Shown here piece by piece: positions 1 through 11,655 of a stretch of DNA of 64,000 bases. The position numbers were made by a program, and so were the translations under genes. Numbering within the stretch: position 1 is the first letter of the stretch; the number at the start of each line of letters is the position of its first letter. The stretch comes from Epiperipatus broadwayi (lineage: Eukaryota; Onychophora; Udeonychophora; Euonychophora; Peripatidae): the NCBI GenBank assembly GCA_028023455.1, contig JAQFVV010000013.1, forward strand, positions 16,132,258 to 16,196,257. Reading direction: 5' to 3'. Below the pieces are notes generated by a model that worked only from the letters and a program-made list of their open reading frames with translations, had not been told where the DNA came from and searched no databases.

Positions 1-23
1 ATGTTAGTTTTTTTCATTTTTGT

Positions 24-510
24 AAATGTTTATTAATCTTATCTTGTTTTTGAGTTTGTGTGTGTGTGTGTCTTTTTAAAGTTACGGTGTTTTTCTAACT
101 TTTTTTTTTTTTGGACTTTATGTGTGTCTTTTTAAAGTTACAGGGTTTTTTTTTTTTGCAAGAGTAAATCAATACTTTTATTCAAAAGCAAGACATAATA
201 AGTAAATGTTTATTAATCTTATCTTGTTTTTGAATTTGTGTGTGTCTTTAAAGTTATGGGGCTTTTTCTAATATTTTTTTGGGGATTTTATGTGTGTCTT
301 TTTAAAGTTACAGTACTTTTTTTTGCAAGAGTAAATCAATCATTTGATTCAAAAGCAAGATGTAATAAGTCAATGTTTATTAATCTTAGATTGTTTTTTA
401 GTTTGTGTGTGTGTGTCTTTAAAGTTACGGGGCTTTTTCTCATTTTTTTTTGGACTTTATGTGTGCCTTTTTTTAAAGTTACGGTATTTTTGGTCAAATT
501 ATTTTGATTA
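24..510. repeat. Tandem repeat, three copies of about 170-180 bp
   Basis: Three head-to-tail copies begin near 24, 204 and 372. Each starts with the motif AATGTTTATTAATCTTA, continues through GTGTGTGTCTTT and TTTAAAGTTAC segments and ends in GCAAGA-type sequence followed by AATAAGT. Spacing is 180 bp and then about 168 bp. Open frames across it are by-products of poly-T and GT-rich sequence and are not treated as genes. Confidence 0.85.
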
Positions 511-539
511 AAAAAGCAATACATAATTCTAAATCTATC

Positions 540-1110
540 AAAAGTAATGTCATTTTATACTACAATTTAGAATTGATACCTGACTACTATTAGCAAGGAC
601 CGTCATTGAAAGATTCAATTGAAAAATGATACCTGACTAATTTCCGTTTTCTTTTTTTTTTTGGGGGGGGGGGACAGTAATGAATCAGAAAGTGGGTTGT
701 TTTTGTTAACTCTGTCTATATAAAAAGGATACCATTATTGAAATAATAAATTTAAAAATGATAGCTGACTAATTTGCATTTCTTTTGACAGTAATTAATC
801 AGAAAGTGGGTTTCATTTTTTTTTTTTTTGGTAAATCTTGTGTATATATATAAAAAAAAATACCGTAATTCAAATACTCCATTGAAAAAAACCAAACCCT
901 GTTGAATTTGCTTTCTTTTTTTTTTTTTTAAGACAGTAATTAATCAGGAACTGGATTGTTTTTGTTAGTGTATAGATATAAAAACTAATCTTATTTTGAA
1001 ATAATAAATGTAACAAAAAAAAAATAATAATAATACCTGACTAATTTTCTTTTTTGGACAAGTAATTCCTAATAATTAGACACTGGGTTGTTTTTGTTTG
1101 TGCGTATATA
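540..1110. repeat. Diverged tandem repeat, about four copies of 115-145 bp
   Basis: The pair ATACCTGACTAATTT ... GACAGTAATTAATCAG ... GGGTTGTTTTTGTT recurs, with the GACAGTAAT-like anchor at 673, 787, 932 and 1057. Units are separated by poly-T or poly-G runs (for example an eleven-G run near 663-673) and by short TATATA tracts. No coding content is visible. Confidence 0.7.
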
Positions 1111-1716
1111 TATATATAGCAAAAGTAACTTGTCACGGACGAATTCTTATGAAAACGGTACTTTTCGTGTGATCCTTAAATTTTTTTTCCGTTCCGCACA
1201 CTTAAAAGCAATTTTTGAGGGTTACCCATTCGTAATGGAATCTTCAGGACATTATTACTAAACTTACAACAGTAAAGTAAGTTACAACACATTAAAAAAA
1301 ATAGACGTCTTATCAAATTTTAAAAAAACTACGACTGCTTCAAATACACACACTCTCACACAAAACTACAGAGAAAATAGATATTCTACTATTACGAGAA
1401 AATGATGAACAAAATCAACTACTACGGCAGCCAATCAAGGCATTTCTTTCTTTTTGCTTTTAGCATAGAAAAAAAGCCATAACTGGCAGCCGTCGGGAAC
1501 TCTTTCTGTGTTTTATCATAGAAAGAAGTCTCATTTGTGTTGGCTTCTGTCGCCGCCACCACCGCCTCTGTCCAACATAACGTGAGGACTCATTTCTGCG
1601 TTTATAATGTAGAAAATTTCCTCTTTTGTTAAGTGAAAGCCAGTGAAATGGTATATTTCTTGGATTGATCTAGAAATAGCGACATCTCTAGACAAAAACC
1701 AGGGATGAGAAAACAA
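1111..1716. other. Unassigned single-copy-looking sequence
   Basis: No gene is recognised. It has a slightly less AT-rich patch around 1540-1575 with CCGCCACC-type triplets. A 61-codon minus-strand open frame crosses that patch, but it has a simple glycine run and no domain, so it is not called. Confidence 0.5.
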
Positions 1717-1776
1717 TCAATTTTATTACTAAGAAAATATCAATCTTGATAAAAAAAAATTGTACATAGTTATATA
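1717..1776 (+). repeat. Left direct repeat, first fragment (60 bp)
   Basis: The block from TTTTATTACTAAG to ATAGTTATATAT matches 18912-18975 almost base for base (shared core AAAATATCAATCTTGAT, then a run of A, then TTGTACATAGTTAT). In the right copy this block runs straight into the sequence that on the left side only resumes near 6661. I infer that the left copy was split here by the insertion now at 1773-6660. Confidence 0.6.
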
Positions 1777-3807
1777 TTCTAACTAAATGAATTAATCTTT
1801 ATCTAACAAAATGAATTACTACACGTTTATTAGGGGATTGAAATGTTTAGTAGGCATCCTCGTTGTAGCTAAATCTAACAAAAGGATATTTTTCTTAATA
1901 TTGGTTTTTGAAAGATGAAAATTTTCTTAAATATAAATTAACGAAAGTTGCATTTCTTAAGTATCAATTAAATATGCGATGCATCAATTATATATATTCT
2001 AGTATAAGTATAGATTAAATAATTTCTAAGTATAGATTTAATATAATAATTTCTCAAGTACAATGTATAGACTAATATATTTCATATGTATCTATTAAAT
2101 ATAATCTTCGTGTGACCGCGTTACAAGCCAATTGTAACCAAACAAAAATCAATTCAAACAAATGAAAAGTTATTCTTATTTTGTTAACTTTATAAAAACT
2201 TATTAAATTAATGTAAAATGCATTTTGCAATCTCTCAATCAGTCATCCACATTGGATTTTAAATAGCATTAAAACGATTGGGAAAGTTTACAAATATCAC
2301 ATATATTATTGGATAGTTTAAGCTAATTATAACTTTATTTTAACCAATGAGAATTTTTATTCAAATGGTTGCACATCCACGTTATGGATTAATTATACTA
2401 TATTTCAAATCTATATGGCATTTCAACACTTGCAGCTAAATTGCATGCCAATTACAACATTTTAAGGATGGATCGATGGATGTTTCACCATTCCCAGCTG
2501 ACACTATTTCTGAAGCCTACTGGGGTGATGATGATGGTACAGAACATCTATAAGCTTAATTTCCAGGGTGCCAAATTGCAACCTTAATCAAATATAAAGG
2601 TTAAATTTCAATTCAATATTCTTAGTGATAATATTTCATGAATGGGTTTAGACATAATCAATTTAGAGAACACTGAGAACGCATTAAAATTGACAATATT
2701 AATATCTTTAAGAATTCTGGGTTATTCTCAGAGCATTCCCCATTCACTATGATTAAAGCTACAATTAAATTTTATTCTAATCATAAAGTTTTCTATATTA
2801 TCTCCACCTTCTTGATCCACCCCTCCATCAACTTCATATCCATATGTCTATTACACTATTATTTATTTGACTATTAAAATTTACATTTTTTTTCTACTAG
2901 CTCATTTCTCTCATTATAATCTCTTCTCAGGGTTTTTTGAATAATTAGGTGTGGAAATCGAATAAGCTGCGATAGATTATTGGTGATAAACACTCCTCTC
3001 TTGATCGCCTCCAAGGTGATTTCGGTTGTCTTTAATGCAGTTTAATATTTATTTACATTAAAGCTCGAATATTTTAAGCTTATTAAAATCTTTTAGTAAC
3101 ACATTATAAACCTATTCACTATTATAACAAAATTATAAAGAAATGCATCTAGAGAGGAGTTTGAATACAATGGATGGGTAAAGGATTTTATGCCCACTCC
3201 ACTGCACTCACTATCACTCAATAACTATCTCTATTCACAGTTTATACTTCAACAATATTAAATTATATGGTAATTTTAAGTATCTGAAATTAACCTTTTA
3301 AATAATCTTACTGAATATTAGTTACGTACATGATAATTCCAATATTAATAATAATATATTGATGTATGATTGGATTGGAAATATCTAGATAATAATAACC
3401 CACAAAAACATTAAGACATACACAAATTTTATTTAAAACAAATTTTATTTGACAAACTATAATTCAATACAAAAGCATACATTATATTTAGGCTTTCATT
3501 TTATCTTAAATATAGTGAATACCAATTTCTTCCCATTTTCAATGCTTTCTTTTTTATTTCTGATTTGTGTTAGAACTAATTTCTCCCCTAATTAAATTTA
3601 ATAATTTTATTTAACAAATCTAAAATTAATATTCCCTCGCAAATTTCTTGATCTTATCCTATCATCCTGATCAAACATTCTTTTGCCCTAATCTTTACAA
3701 CAAAGATATCTTAAAAATAGTGAGACTAAGTCATTGCAAATAAATTGGCCTCAAGCCCAACCATCATCATAGTGCACATACTATGTTCTTATAATGTAAT
3801 AATATTT

Positions 3808-3915
3808 TAACAATATTACTTTTCCAGCGAAGTTCTCACCCTAACCCTTAATTTCCCCTTCTAACAATATTACTTTTCCAGCGAAGTTCTCACCCTAACC
3901 TTTAATTTCCCCTTC
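3808..3915. repeat. Perfect-looking 54-bp tandem duplication
   Basis: Two adjacent copies (3808-3861 and 3862-3915) of a unit beginning TAACAATATTACTTTTCCAG and ending in TTTCCCCTTC, differing at about one base. This is a recent local duplication inside the candidate E3 block. Confidence 0.9.
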
Positions 3916-4837
3916 TATCAACTTTATCATTTTTGGCTCGAATGACAAATTAAATCTACAAAACAATATTCAAATACACCAATCACACATACATTATCTG
4001 CATTTATTCTGACATTAAATTGAATTTTCGACCTGGTATCGACACTTATAATAATGCTTATCATGGCTATCTCTCATCACATGTAAGGAATATCAAATAT
4101 TAATATGAGGCAGGCAGGGACCCAAATAAGAGAGAATCTTTTCATTAAGGTTGAGATATGCTACGATTTTTTATCACTAGTCATACAAAACATAGGTATA
4201 CCAAATACCTCTGGCCAGCAAAATAAGAAACCTTCTTACAGTGCAGAGAATACTCAAGTGGGAAAACTCTTCCACTAGGTTCAAATACTTTATGAATATA
4301 GCATAAATCTTAGTGAGCTAGACTTCACTGGCTTTGTGGAGATCTTTGTCTATCCACACACATACAGGTCGAAACATCCAATTATACAAGTAAAACTTTC
4401 ACAACTTTACTATTCTTGCAAATTAGTGCATTGGAATATGAGCCCATAAATTTTTCAAGCATAAATCAGCTTGTTTCTGGCCTTGGGTCTATGATAACAA
4501 TAATAATAAACAAAACTATTTCCATGCACTTTTATAAGAAAATGATGATGATGTAACTCAATAGACAAGCAATTCATTTATAAGTCTAAGCATTTGACAA
4601 TAACTTCTGATGCTAGTAATAATATCTCTAAGTGTTTTTTTTTAAATTGTAAAGCATTTTAAATAAGGCATATCAGAACATGATATAAATTTCACCTACC
4701 CCCAAAATGATAATAACAGCAAAAGCATTTAAATAAGCATATATAAAATCATCTGATGTCAATACCACCTACCCCCAAAATAACACTATTATAATTACAG
4801 CATGAATTAATTTCAAAATGGGTATACATACTCAAAC

Positions 4838-5105
4838 ACGAAGAAAGAAATTCTCTTTTTTTATATATAGATATTAAATGTCCTACGTACATTATAGCGA
4901 ATAACAATAAAAAAAAATTATACTTATATAAAGTTCTTTAGCAAGTTTCCTCCAATTAATTAATTTTAAAATAGATAATATACATGATACACTACAAAGA
5001 AAGAAATTCTTTTTTTTTTAGGTAAATGTTCTACACACATAAAGAGCAAATAATAATAAAAAAAATACTTATATAAAGGTCTTTGGCAAGTGTCCTCCAA
5101 TTTCT
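4838..5105. repeat. Diverged tandem duplication, period about 155 bp
   Basis: The motif AGAAAGAAATTCT followed by a T run, then ATAATAAAAAAAA, ACTTATATAAAG, CTTTGGCAAG and TCCTCCAATT occurs twice, starting near 4842 and near 4998. Just upstream (4690-4800) CCTACCCCCAAAAT is also repeated. Confidence 0.7.
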
Positions 5106-5653
5106 GGTTTCCATTTTTTTTCTTTGTTTCTTTTATCCTTAATCGGTTTATAAGAGAACATAAGTCTTTGTAGCAAAAAGTTCTTTTGATAGGGTTTGAT
5201 TCCTCTGGCATTATATATACGATTTGTATGTTGTTGAAAGAGTTCCTTAATTTTAAGTTTATGCAGATTAAAGTTAAATAGCATTCATTTAACTTTTTCA
5301 CAATATAAGTCTGTTTTTGATTCTCTTCCATTTTTGAATTCATTTTATATATTTAAATTGACTTACATATACATCAAACTTTTGAGTTTTAAATTTTACT
5401 TTTTGCTGATACAATTATGATTATTGGTTAATTTCTGGAGATTAAAATGTGTGCCAATTTAAAATTTATTCACTATACATTGTCCTCTTAAGCCAATGTT
5501 AGATTTAGCCAAGTTATTCTGAAGAGACAAAAGGTAACAATAAATGATTTTTTAAATTTTATAGCACAGTTTTCTTTAAATCAATGAAGGAAAACTGGCA
5601 ACAGATAAGAAAGTTTCAAAAATAAAAGAGGCCCCTCCTTCTGTTAACACAGG

Positions 5654-5660
5654 TTTTATA
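5654..5660 (-). promoter_or_regulatory. TATA-box candidate in E3 (minus strand)
   Basis: On the minus strand the sequence reads TCTCTATAAAACC. Its distance from the right edge of E3 (about 1.0 kb) is close to that of the TATA boxes in E1 (0.92 kb) and E2 (0.97 kb). An ACCA motif lies just upstream, but there is no CCAAT at the 21-nt spacing seen in E1 and E2. Confidence 0.3.
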
Positions 5661-6660
5661 GAGAAAATCCACCTGGTTATCTGTTCACTTTCTCTTTAAT
5701 TTTTAACCTTTTTGCTGCTTTAGAAAAACATGCCAAATTCCAATCTGTATTTTACCAGTCGACTAACAATTAATTTTACAATTTAACAGCTATAATTGCC
5801 AATTAATTTTTGACATTTCACAGACTATCATCATTAATGGTCTAAATTAATGGTCCACTTAAACTCCTTGGTGAAATCTGTATCTTTTAAAGACTCTGAT
5901 AATTGACTGAGTAATATAACACCAATAAAACCCATATGAAAAGTAAATAACAAAAAAAGCTTTTTTACTTTTTCCATTAAATAATGAAACAAAATATATT
6001 TTATAGCCCAGTTTCAAACTCAGACTTTGAATTGAATTTGGCTGCTAATATCAAACTTATTAAAATGATTTAATTTCTTATTTAAAGATTGCTTTACAAC
6101 ATGATAAGAAACAATTATTGATTGTGAATTTTACAATCAAAATCTATAATCAGATTATATACACACATGCGTTGCATATATACATTTCTTTAAATTGATG
6201 ATTTAATGCCTTAATCTTTATTTATTACAACTATTCTACCTATATTATTATTATTTTTTCATTTACTTTCATGAACTATTTATTTTTTGCTTAGTGTAAA
6301 ATAATGACCATTCATTTTCACTTTCTAACACAGTTTTAAGAGTCACACATCTCTTCCCTTTTCTCAGTCAACCTATCAACAAATGTATAAATTTTGCTTT
6401 TCTAAATATGTTTTTAATATTAACTTGACCCATAAATAAAACTAAAATAATCTTTTGGATAAACATCTTAATAATAAATTTTTAGATTGCTTATTAAGTC
6501 AAACATACACAATCCCCTTAAATATGGGTTCAAACCTAGTCTTTGCTAAAATCTTCCTATTAAAAAGAAAAAAATACATACATTATGAGAAAATTTTTTG
6601 TTGAACCCCATTTTGCATATTTAACTCCAAAACTGGAGTCTTGGACAAATCTAAGGGCTA

Positions 6661-7312
6661 CAATATATATATGTTGATCGTTGTATTGTGTTAATTAAAC
6701 TGACAATGACTTAAATAAAAACAATAATTATAGCAATAGAAAATAAATCAATATCTGAATATAAGAAAGATAATAATATAATGTTGTAAATTTATTTTAT
6801 AATTTTTTTTTTTTTTAAATGAATCGATATAAAAAAATATTTTAAAGATGCAACGCTGGAACACTGGCTTAAACAATAGAAATAGCGCCAATATAAAAAG
6901 GAAACAATTAAAAATTCATTGGATTATTTTTGCTTGGCATTCGATCTGACAAGTTAAGTTTTATTAGAACTATTATTTTAATATTTTCTCTGCAAAATGG
7001 ACATTTTTTTAAAGTAGCATCTCAACAAATATCAATGCTTTCCTAGTTAATTCGTCATTCAGAAAAAAATAGAGAAACTAAATAGAACTTTCTTATTCTA
7101 ATTTATTAAGCAGATAAGTGGAAATAATTTATCAATTTAAATTTTAAACAAGAAAAGTAATATGATTTTTGTTTAAAAGAAATTGAAAAAAGAAATCAGA
7201 ACAGTTGATTTAATTTAATGTTTATATAGCCAATATTACAAATAGTAAAGAGTTTTATTCTGTCTATAAATTTATTTTATTAAATGCAAACCACATATAT
7301 ATTTATGTAAAG

Positions 7313-7384
<72 letters not shown>
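6661..7384 (+). repeat. Left direct repeat, second fragment
   Basis: About 0.7 kb that matches 18967-19630 at roughly 95 percent by eye. Matching landmarks are TGTTAATTAAACTGACAATG, GGCATTCGATCTGACAAG and CTTTCCTAGTTAATTCGTC. It ends in an (AT)n tract. In the right copy the same tract is short and leads directly into sequence that on the left resumes at 11656. Confidence 0.85.
7314..7384. repeat. (AT)n microsatellite
   Basis: About 35 AT units with one GT interruption. It is the left flank and presumed target of the E1 insertion. Confidence 0.95.
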
Positions 7385-8312
7385 TGTACCCTTACTTCTT
7401 GATATATAAAATAGTTTAAAATACAACTAGCTCAGATACATTATTATGCTTAATTAAAATTTGCATATCTATCTTTAATATACTTTTGTATTATCACATC
7501 TTAATCAAATTTATTATTAATTATCCAAATCAATATAGTTCCAGATTATATTAATTAAATAAGTATTTAATAAAATTATGAGACTGTGAAGTAAAGTTAC
7601 AAAGTAATAAGCAGATTTACACTGAGTTAATATCTTCCAAGATACTGTCTCAATGGCATAAGAATACTACCACTACCTTATCATCCTACCACTACATCTA
7701 TAGCATTCTTATGACTTTTAAATGAAATAAATTATCTTTAATAATACTAAAATAATTCCTAACTTTTAACTTAAAACATAATTAAATAATCTCAGGTTCT
7801 TCTCAGTTTTAAAATAATAATAACTCATGTAAATAAGTATGATGTGGGATTTTATATCAAACTTAAATACACCTAACTTATTTTAATAATAATAATAAAT
7901 AATACTAATCTTAGAGTGTAATTTAATCTCATCTATTTCTATTATATAATCAATCATTAAATGAATAAACAATTATATGTATATCTTTTATTTCATATGG
8001 TATCTTCATTTTAAAATAGATCAAAATCTTATACTTAATAATCTGTGGCAATAAATAATATTGTATTCTTATAATGTGCATTATAATCATCTTATGACCA
8101 TTGTAATATTTATGTTCATGTCAATCAATTCTTATAAAATAATGTTAAGCAAATATGGTATTCAATTCTAAGTAATAATAACAAATTCATTTTGTGCAAA
8201 TATTATGTTTATTTCAAATCATCTGATGTCAAAATGCTGTGGTGAAAAATAATGAAACTCGACACACTTTTAAAACAAATTAACAAATTTATTTACAATA
8301 ACTTCAAATAAA

Positions 8313-8334
8313 ATTTATTTACACTATTTACAGT
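8313..8334 (-). other. 22-bp block conserved between E1 and E2; possible polyadenylation region
   Basis: The block (ATTTATTTACAC followed by TATTTACAGT) is identical at 37797-37818 in E2. On the minus strand it contains AAATAAAT, and AATAAA-like motifs continue for about 60 bp downstream in both copies. It lies 0.93-0.96 kb from the left end of both elements. A transcript starting at the shared TATA box could end here; that is inference. Confidence 0.35.
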
Positions 8335-10723
8335 TTAGAATTTATGACAACAAATAAAAAAAAATAAGAAATACAAATATAAGAGGCTTATAATGTTACT
8401 AATCTATGTACTCAATAAATAACTATACATTCCTTCAAATGCTATATTAATAATATTACAGTGTGTTTTTCCAAAACTTAGATTTTTAAAATAAATAGTA
8501 ATGTACTATAATTAATTCAAATAATAATATATGTCAAGACTATTTATGTAACATGTGTACATAATGTAGCTCTACTTATTAAATAGCTACATTAACTAAG
8601 TATTACCATTTATAATGTATTATCATGTATTCACTTTATTATTAGCATTTCTTAATAGCTTTATAAAATTAATGTATCTTTGTAATGTAAAACAAATAAT
8701 TGACTGTAATTATACTTTACTTAATGTAATTCCTGTTATATGTTTTATCAAATATGCACTATATATCTCTATTGTTCAAATATTATTATTTAAATCATTT
8801 ATCAATTCTAAATTCATAAAGCATTACCTTAGATAAATTCTATGATTCTTTTCTGTGTAAAAATCATTACTTTACTTTATGTGTTATTTTAATCCTTTCT
8901 AATAAATTTCTATCTATAAAACATATTCTAAACTTATCTAAAATTTCCGGAAAAACAAACATCAACTTTAAATAAAATATTCATCATCCAAATTACCTAT
9001 ACTACATCGTTTATATTTAGTAACCTTTCAATCCAAATATAAGCTTTTACCTAAAACGCAACTTAACTTATTTAATAAAACAAAATACAAAAAAAATAGA
9101 GTCTTTTCAAATCTATTCTTATCTTGCAAATAATAAAATAATTACCTAAATAAAGAATAAATATAATTCTAATACTATAACATAATAAAATATCAAAATT
9201 TATTTATGAAAGAATCATATAATTATTTCTAAGCTTCTTACGTAATGTTGTATTAGGTTTATATTATAAATTAAAATTATGCATATTTTAATAAAGTTCG
9301 TTGCCAATATAATGTATGTGTTTTCATAAAATATCTATCCATTCATTCTACAACAACATAATATTCAGTTGATCTAAAGAAAAACATATTAAATTCATTA
9401 AAAATCATTATACAATATTTTTACCATAATAATAATAATGTCCAGTCTGCTATCCAGCATTCTTCGAAATTTGCAGCTTCATAAAATATAAAAATCATTC
9501 ACATCTATACTCATAACATTCATTAGAATATTCCGTGTTATATTAATTATAAAATAAATTTATGTAATTAATTATTATATTATTTTCAAGTTAGTATTTA
9601 ATAAATGTACCTAACCTACTTTTAATAGTTTAATAATATTTTAAATTTTATGTTAAATAAATAAAATAAAAGTTTATATTACATATTTCCAACGACGTCT
9701 TCTGTTCTACCATAAAAGTTTTAACAAATATCCTACGTATAAAGTCAATAAAACACTATTTCCTGTTCCGTTGTATCACGTGTTTCTTGAAAGTTTATAA
9801 AAAAAAATGATAACGTTCTTTTTTTTAAAAAAAAATAAATAAGTTCCAACAAGAAAACAAATAAAATTTAAAAATAGTTTATAAGTTCTGGATCCAGTTC
9901 TTCATAGATTATTATTTAAAATTATTATTTCTAAATTAATTTATAGTTTATAAATTATTTTACATTGAATTATTTTCATCAACTTGGCTTGCTTGGCTTA
10001 GTTTGATTTGATTTGGACATCCATGTATTACTTGCGCATTTATAAATAACATATTCAGGTAAGAATTAATTTCTCCATCTATAACGACCAGCGTTTTAGA
10101 CTACTTCAATAATAATAATTTTATTATATTACGATTTTAAATAATCATATTTATAATCTATTTGCCTTTTCAAATCGTCAATATTTAGTCTTTTAAGCAC
10201 AAAGACTTAACAAGGCAAGTATTTATTAAACTTACTACTTCTTATATCTTTACTTAAGATATACATTTTAATCTTTTTAAAATCTGCAAAAATACTTTCT
10301 TTCTATAGAAGTATTCATATTTTTTTAAATATCTATTTATAATAGACAATAGTAATTTAAACTTTTAAAACTATTCATAGTCCAAAATACTACTTTTCTC
10401 CATCTCGTAGTTTCATGTACTAATCCAGCGTCTATTATTTCTCTAGCATAAAGTTTCTGATATATTTCTCCGATACGTGATGTTTCCATGATTATTCGTA
10501 CGTAAATTGAGTTTCGATATTGAGAAGACCAATAGGGAATTATTAAGTTTCTACTGCATACTTATCATTTTAAAAAAATTATAAATTATATACAATAACA
10601 CTCTTATGATTTTAAATCTGATTTTAAGAGCGTTTATAAATTTACTTGGCTATTTTCTCAATAGCACGATTAACTTAGAAATTTAATTATAGAGAGAGAG
10701 CCCCCTTCAACAATTGAATCCAG

Positions 10724-10757
10724 CTTTTATACTCGAAGAGACTCCACATCTGATTGG
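10724..10757 (-). promoter_or_regulatory. E1 minus-strand promoter: CCAAT box, 21 nt, TATAAAAG
   Basis: Reading the minus strand, ACCAATCAG (CCAAT = plus 10753-10757) is followed after 21 nt by TATAAAAG (plus 10724-10731), then GGATTCAATTG. E2 has the same two boxes with the same 21-nt gap although the intervening bases differ, which suggests selection on spacing or recent common descent. Confidence 0.55.
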
Positions 10758-11655
10758 TACGTTTAAACAATCAAACTTTGCTGGCTTATTTACATATTTA
10801 TCAACTCACTATTAAAATAAAATAATGACTTATTTAATATTTAATATTATTACATTTTAAAAATAATTTTTATCGTTTATTCAAATCTATTAAACATTTT
10901 TTTAAAATATTCTTTCTCACTTAATTTAAATCTTAACTTTTATAAGATCATTTAAAATAAACTAAATCTTTTTAAATACGTTATATTTTTAAGACAATAT
11001 TTTTTAAAAATCAGATTTAATATTTTACATTAATATCTTTATTTTTATCTCGTGATAACTCACGTATTATTTATAAATTTCACAACATAATTTTAAAATA
11101 GTTTTGCAACTTTATGAGAAAGCTTCCAAGCATGTGTGTGTGTATCTCTAATTAACATCTATTTTTACAATACAAGAAACGCTTCCCATAATCTAAAAAT
11201 AACTTAACAATTGCTTTTTTAAAATAAATATTTATTTTTAAAAATAAATAAGATATTATATCAGATTTTAAAATAATTATTTGATATGATTAAAATCAAA
11301 TATTAATCTCAATTTAAGTACTTATAATTTAAAATATTTTTATTCACTTTTAACATATATTTTAAATTAAATAAATATCTTTGTCTAATTTTAACTTGTC
11401 TTTTAATCACTTTAGCTTCAAACATTTGTTATTAAATTTATTAATGCAGTATTACATCATAATCATCATCATTTTAAATATTTTCTCAATATCAACACAA
11501 TTCACATATCAAACACTCATAGATTGCTTTAATTAAACTTATGGTAACATTACCACAAGCAAAGTCAACATCACATTTTTAAAACACTTCTTAAATTTAA
11601 AATTTTCTACTAGATTAGCACAAAACTTAAATGGTGACCCATACAAAAGGGCACA

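Larger units (their letters stand above)
1773..6660 (-). mobile_element. Candidate third E-family element (E3), giant LTR-like, non-coding
   Basis: Three things suggest this 4.9 kb block is a relative of E1 and E2. Its left edge (ATATATTCTAAC) matches the E2 left edge. Its right edge (AAGGGCTACA then ATATATAT) resembles the AAGGGCACA|ATATAT ends of E1 and E2. It lies between two sequences that are contiguous in the right direct repeat. A minus-strand TATAAAA (plus-strand 5654-5660) lies about 1.0 kb from the right edge, as in E1 and E2. A stretch near 3183 (GGATTTTATGCC, then CACTCCACTGCACTC) resembles E2 near 37312, but its offset from the left edge is about 0.9 kb larger. Internal similarity is weak by eye. 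No open reading frame of note lies inside; the AT-rich minus-strand frames at 4966-5343 look random. Confidence 0.4.
7385..11655 (-). mobile_element. E1, giant LTR-like element (4271 bp), non-coding
   Basis: The block starts TGTACCCTT and ends AAGGGCACA, so it has TG...CA ends inside a 9-bp imperfect terminal inverted repeat, and it is flanked by (AT)n on both sides. It is absent from the matching place in the right direct repeat (around 19620-19632), which gives an empty site. It is homologous along its length to E2 (36839-41802). Shared landmarks are CTCAATGGCATAAGAA near 7651, a GGATTTTAT patch near 7848, a 22-bp identical block at 8313-8334, TGATCTAAAGAAAA near 9370 and a GTGTGTGTG patch near 11130. 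On the minus strand it carries a CCAAT/TATA promoter at 10724-10757. I see no open frame longer than 73 codons and no pol or env similarity. I interpret it as a solo LTR of an unidentified large retroelement; a non-autonomous element of another class is possible. Bounds are accurate to a few bases because the flanks are AT repeats. Confidence 0.7.

Noticed and set aside
1531-1716. Minus-strand frame of 61 codons with a glycine run
   Set aside because: Short, low-complexity, no domain and no supporting context.
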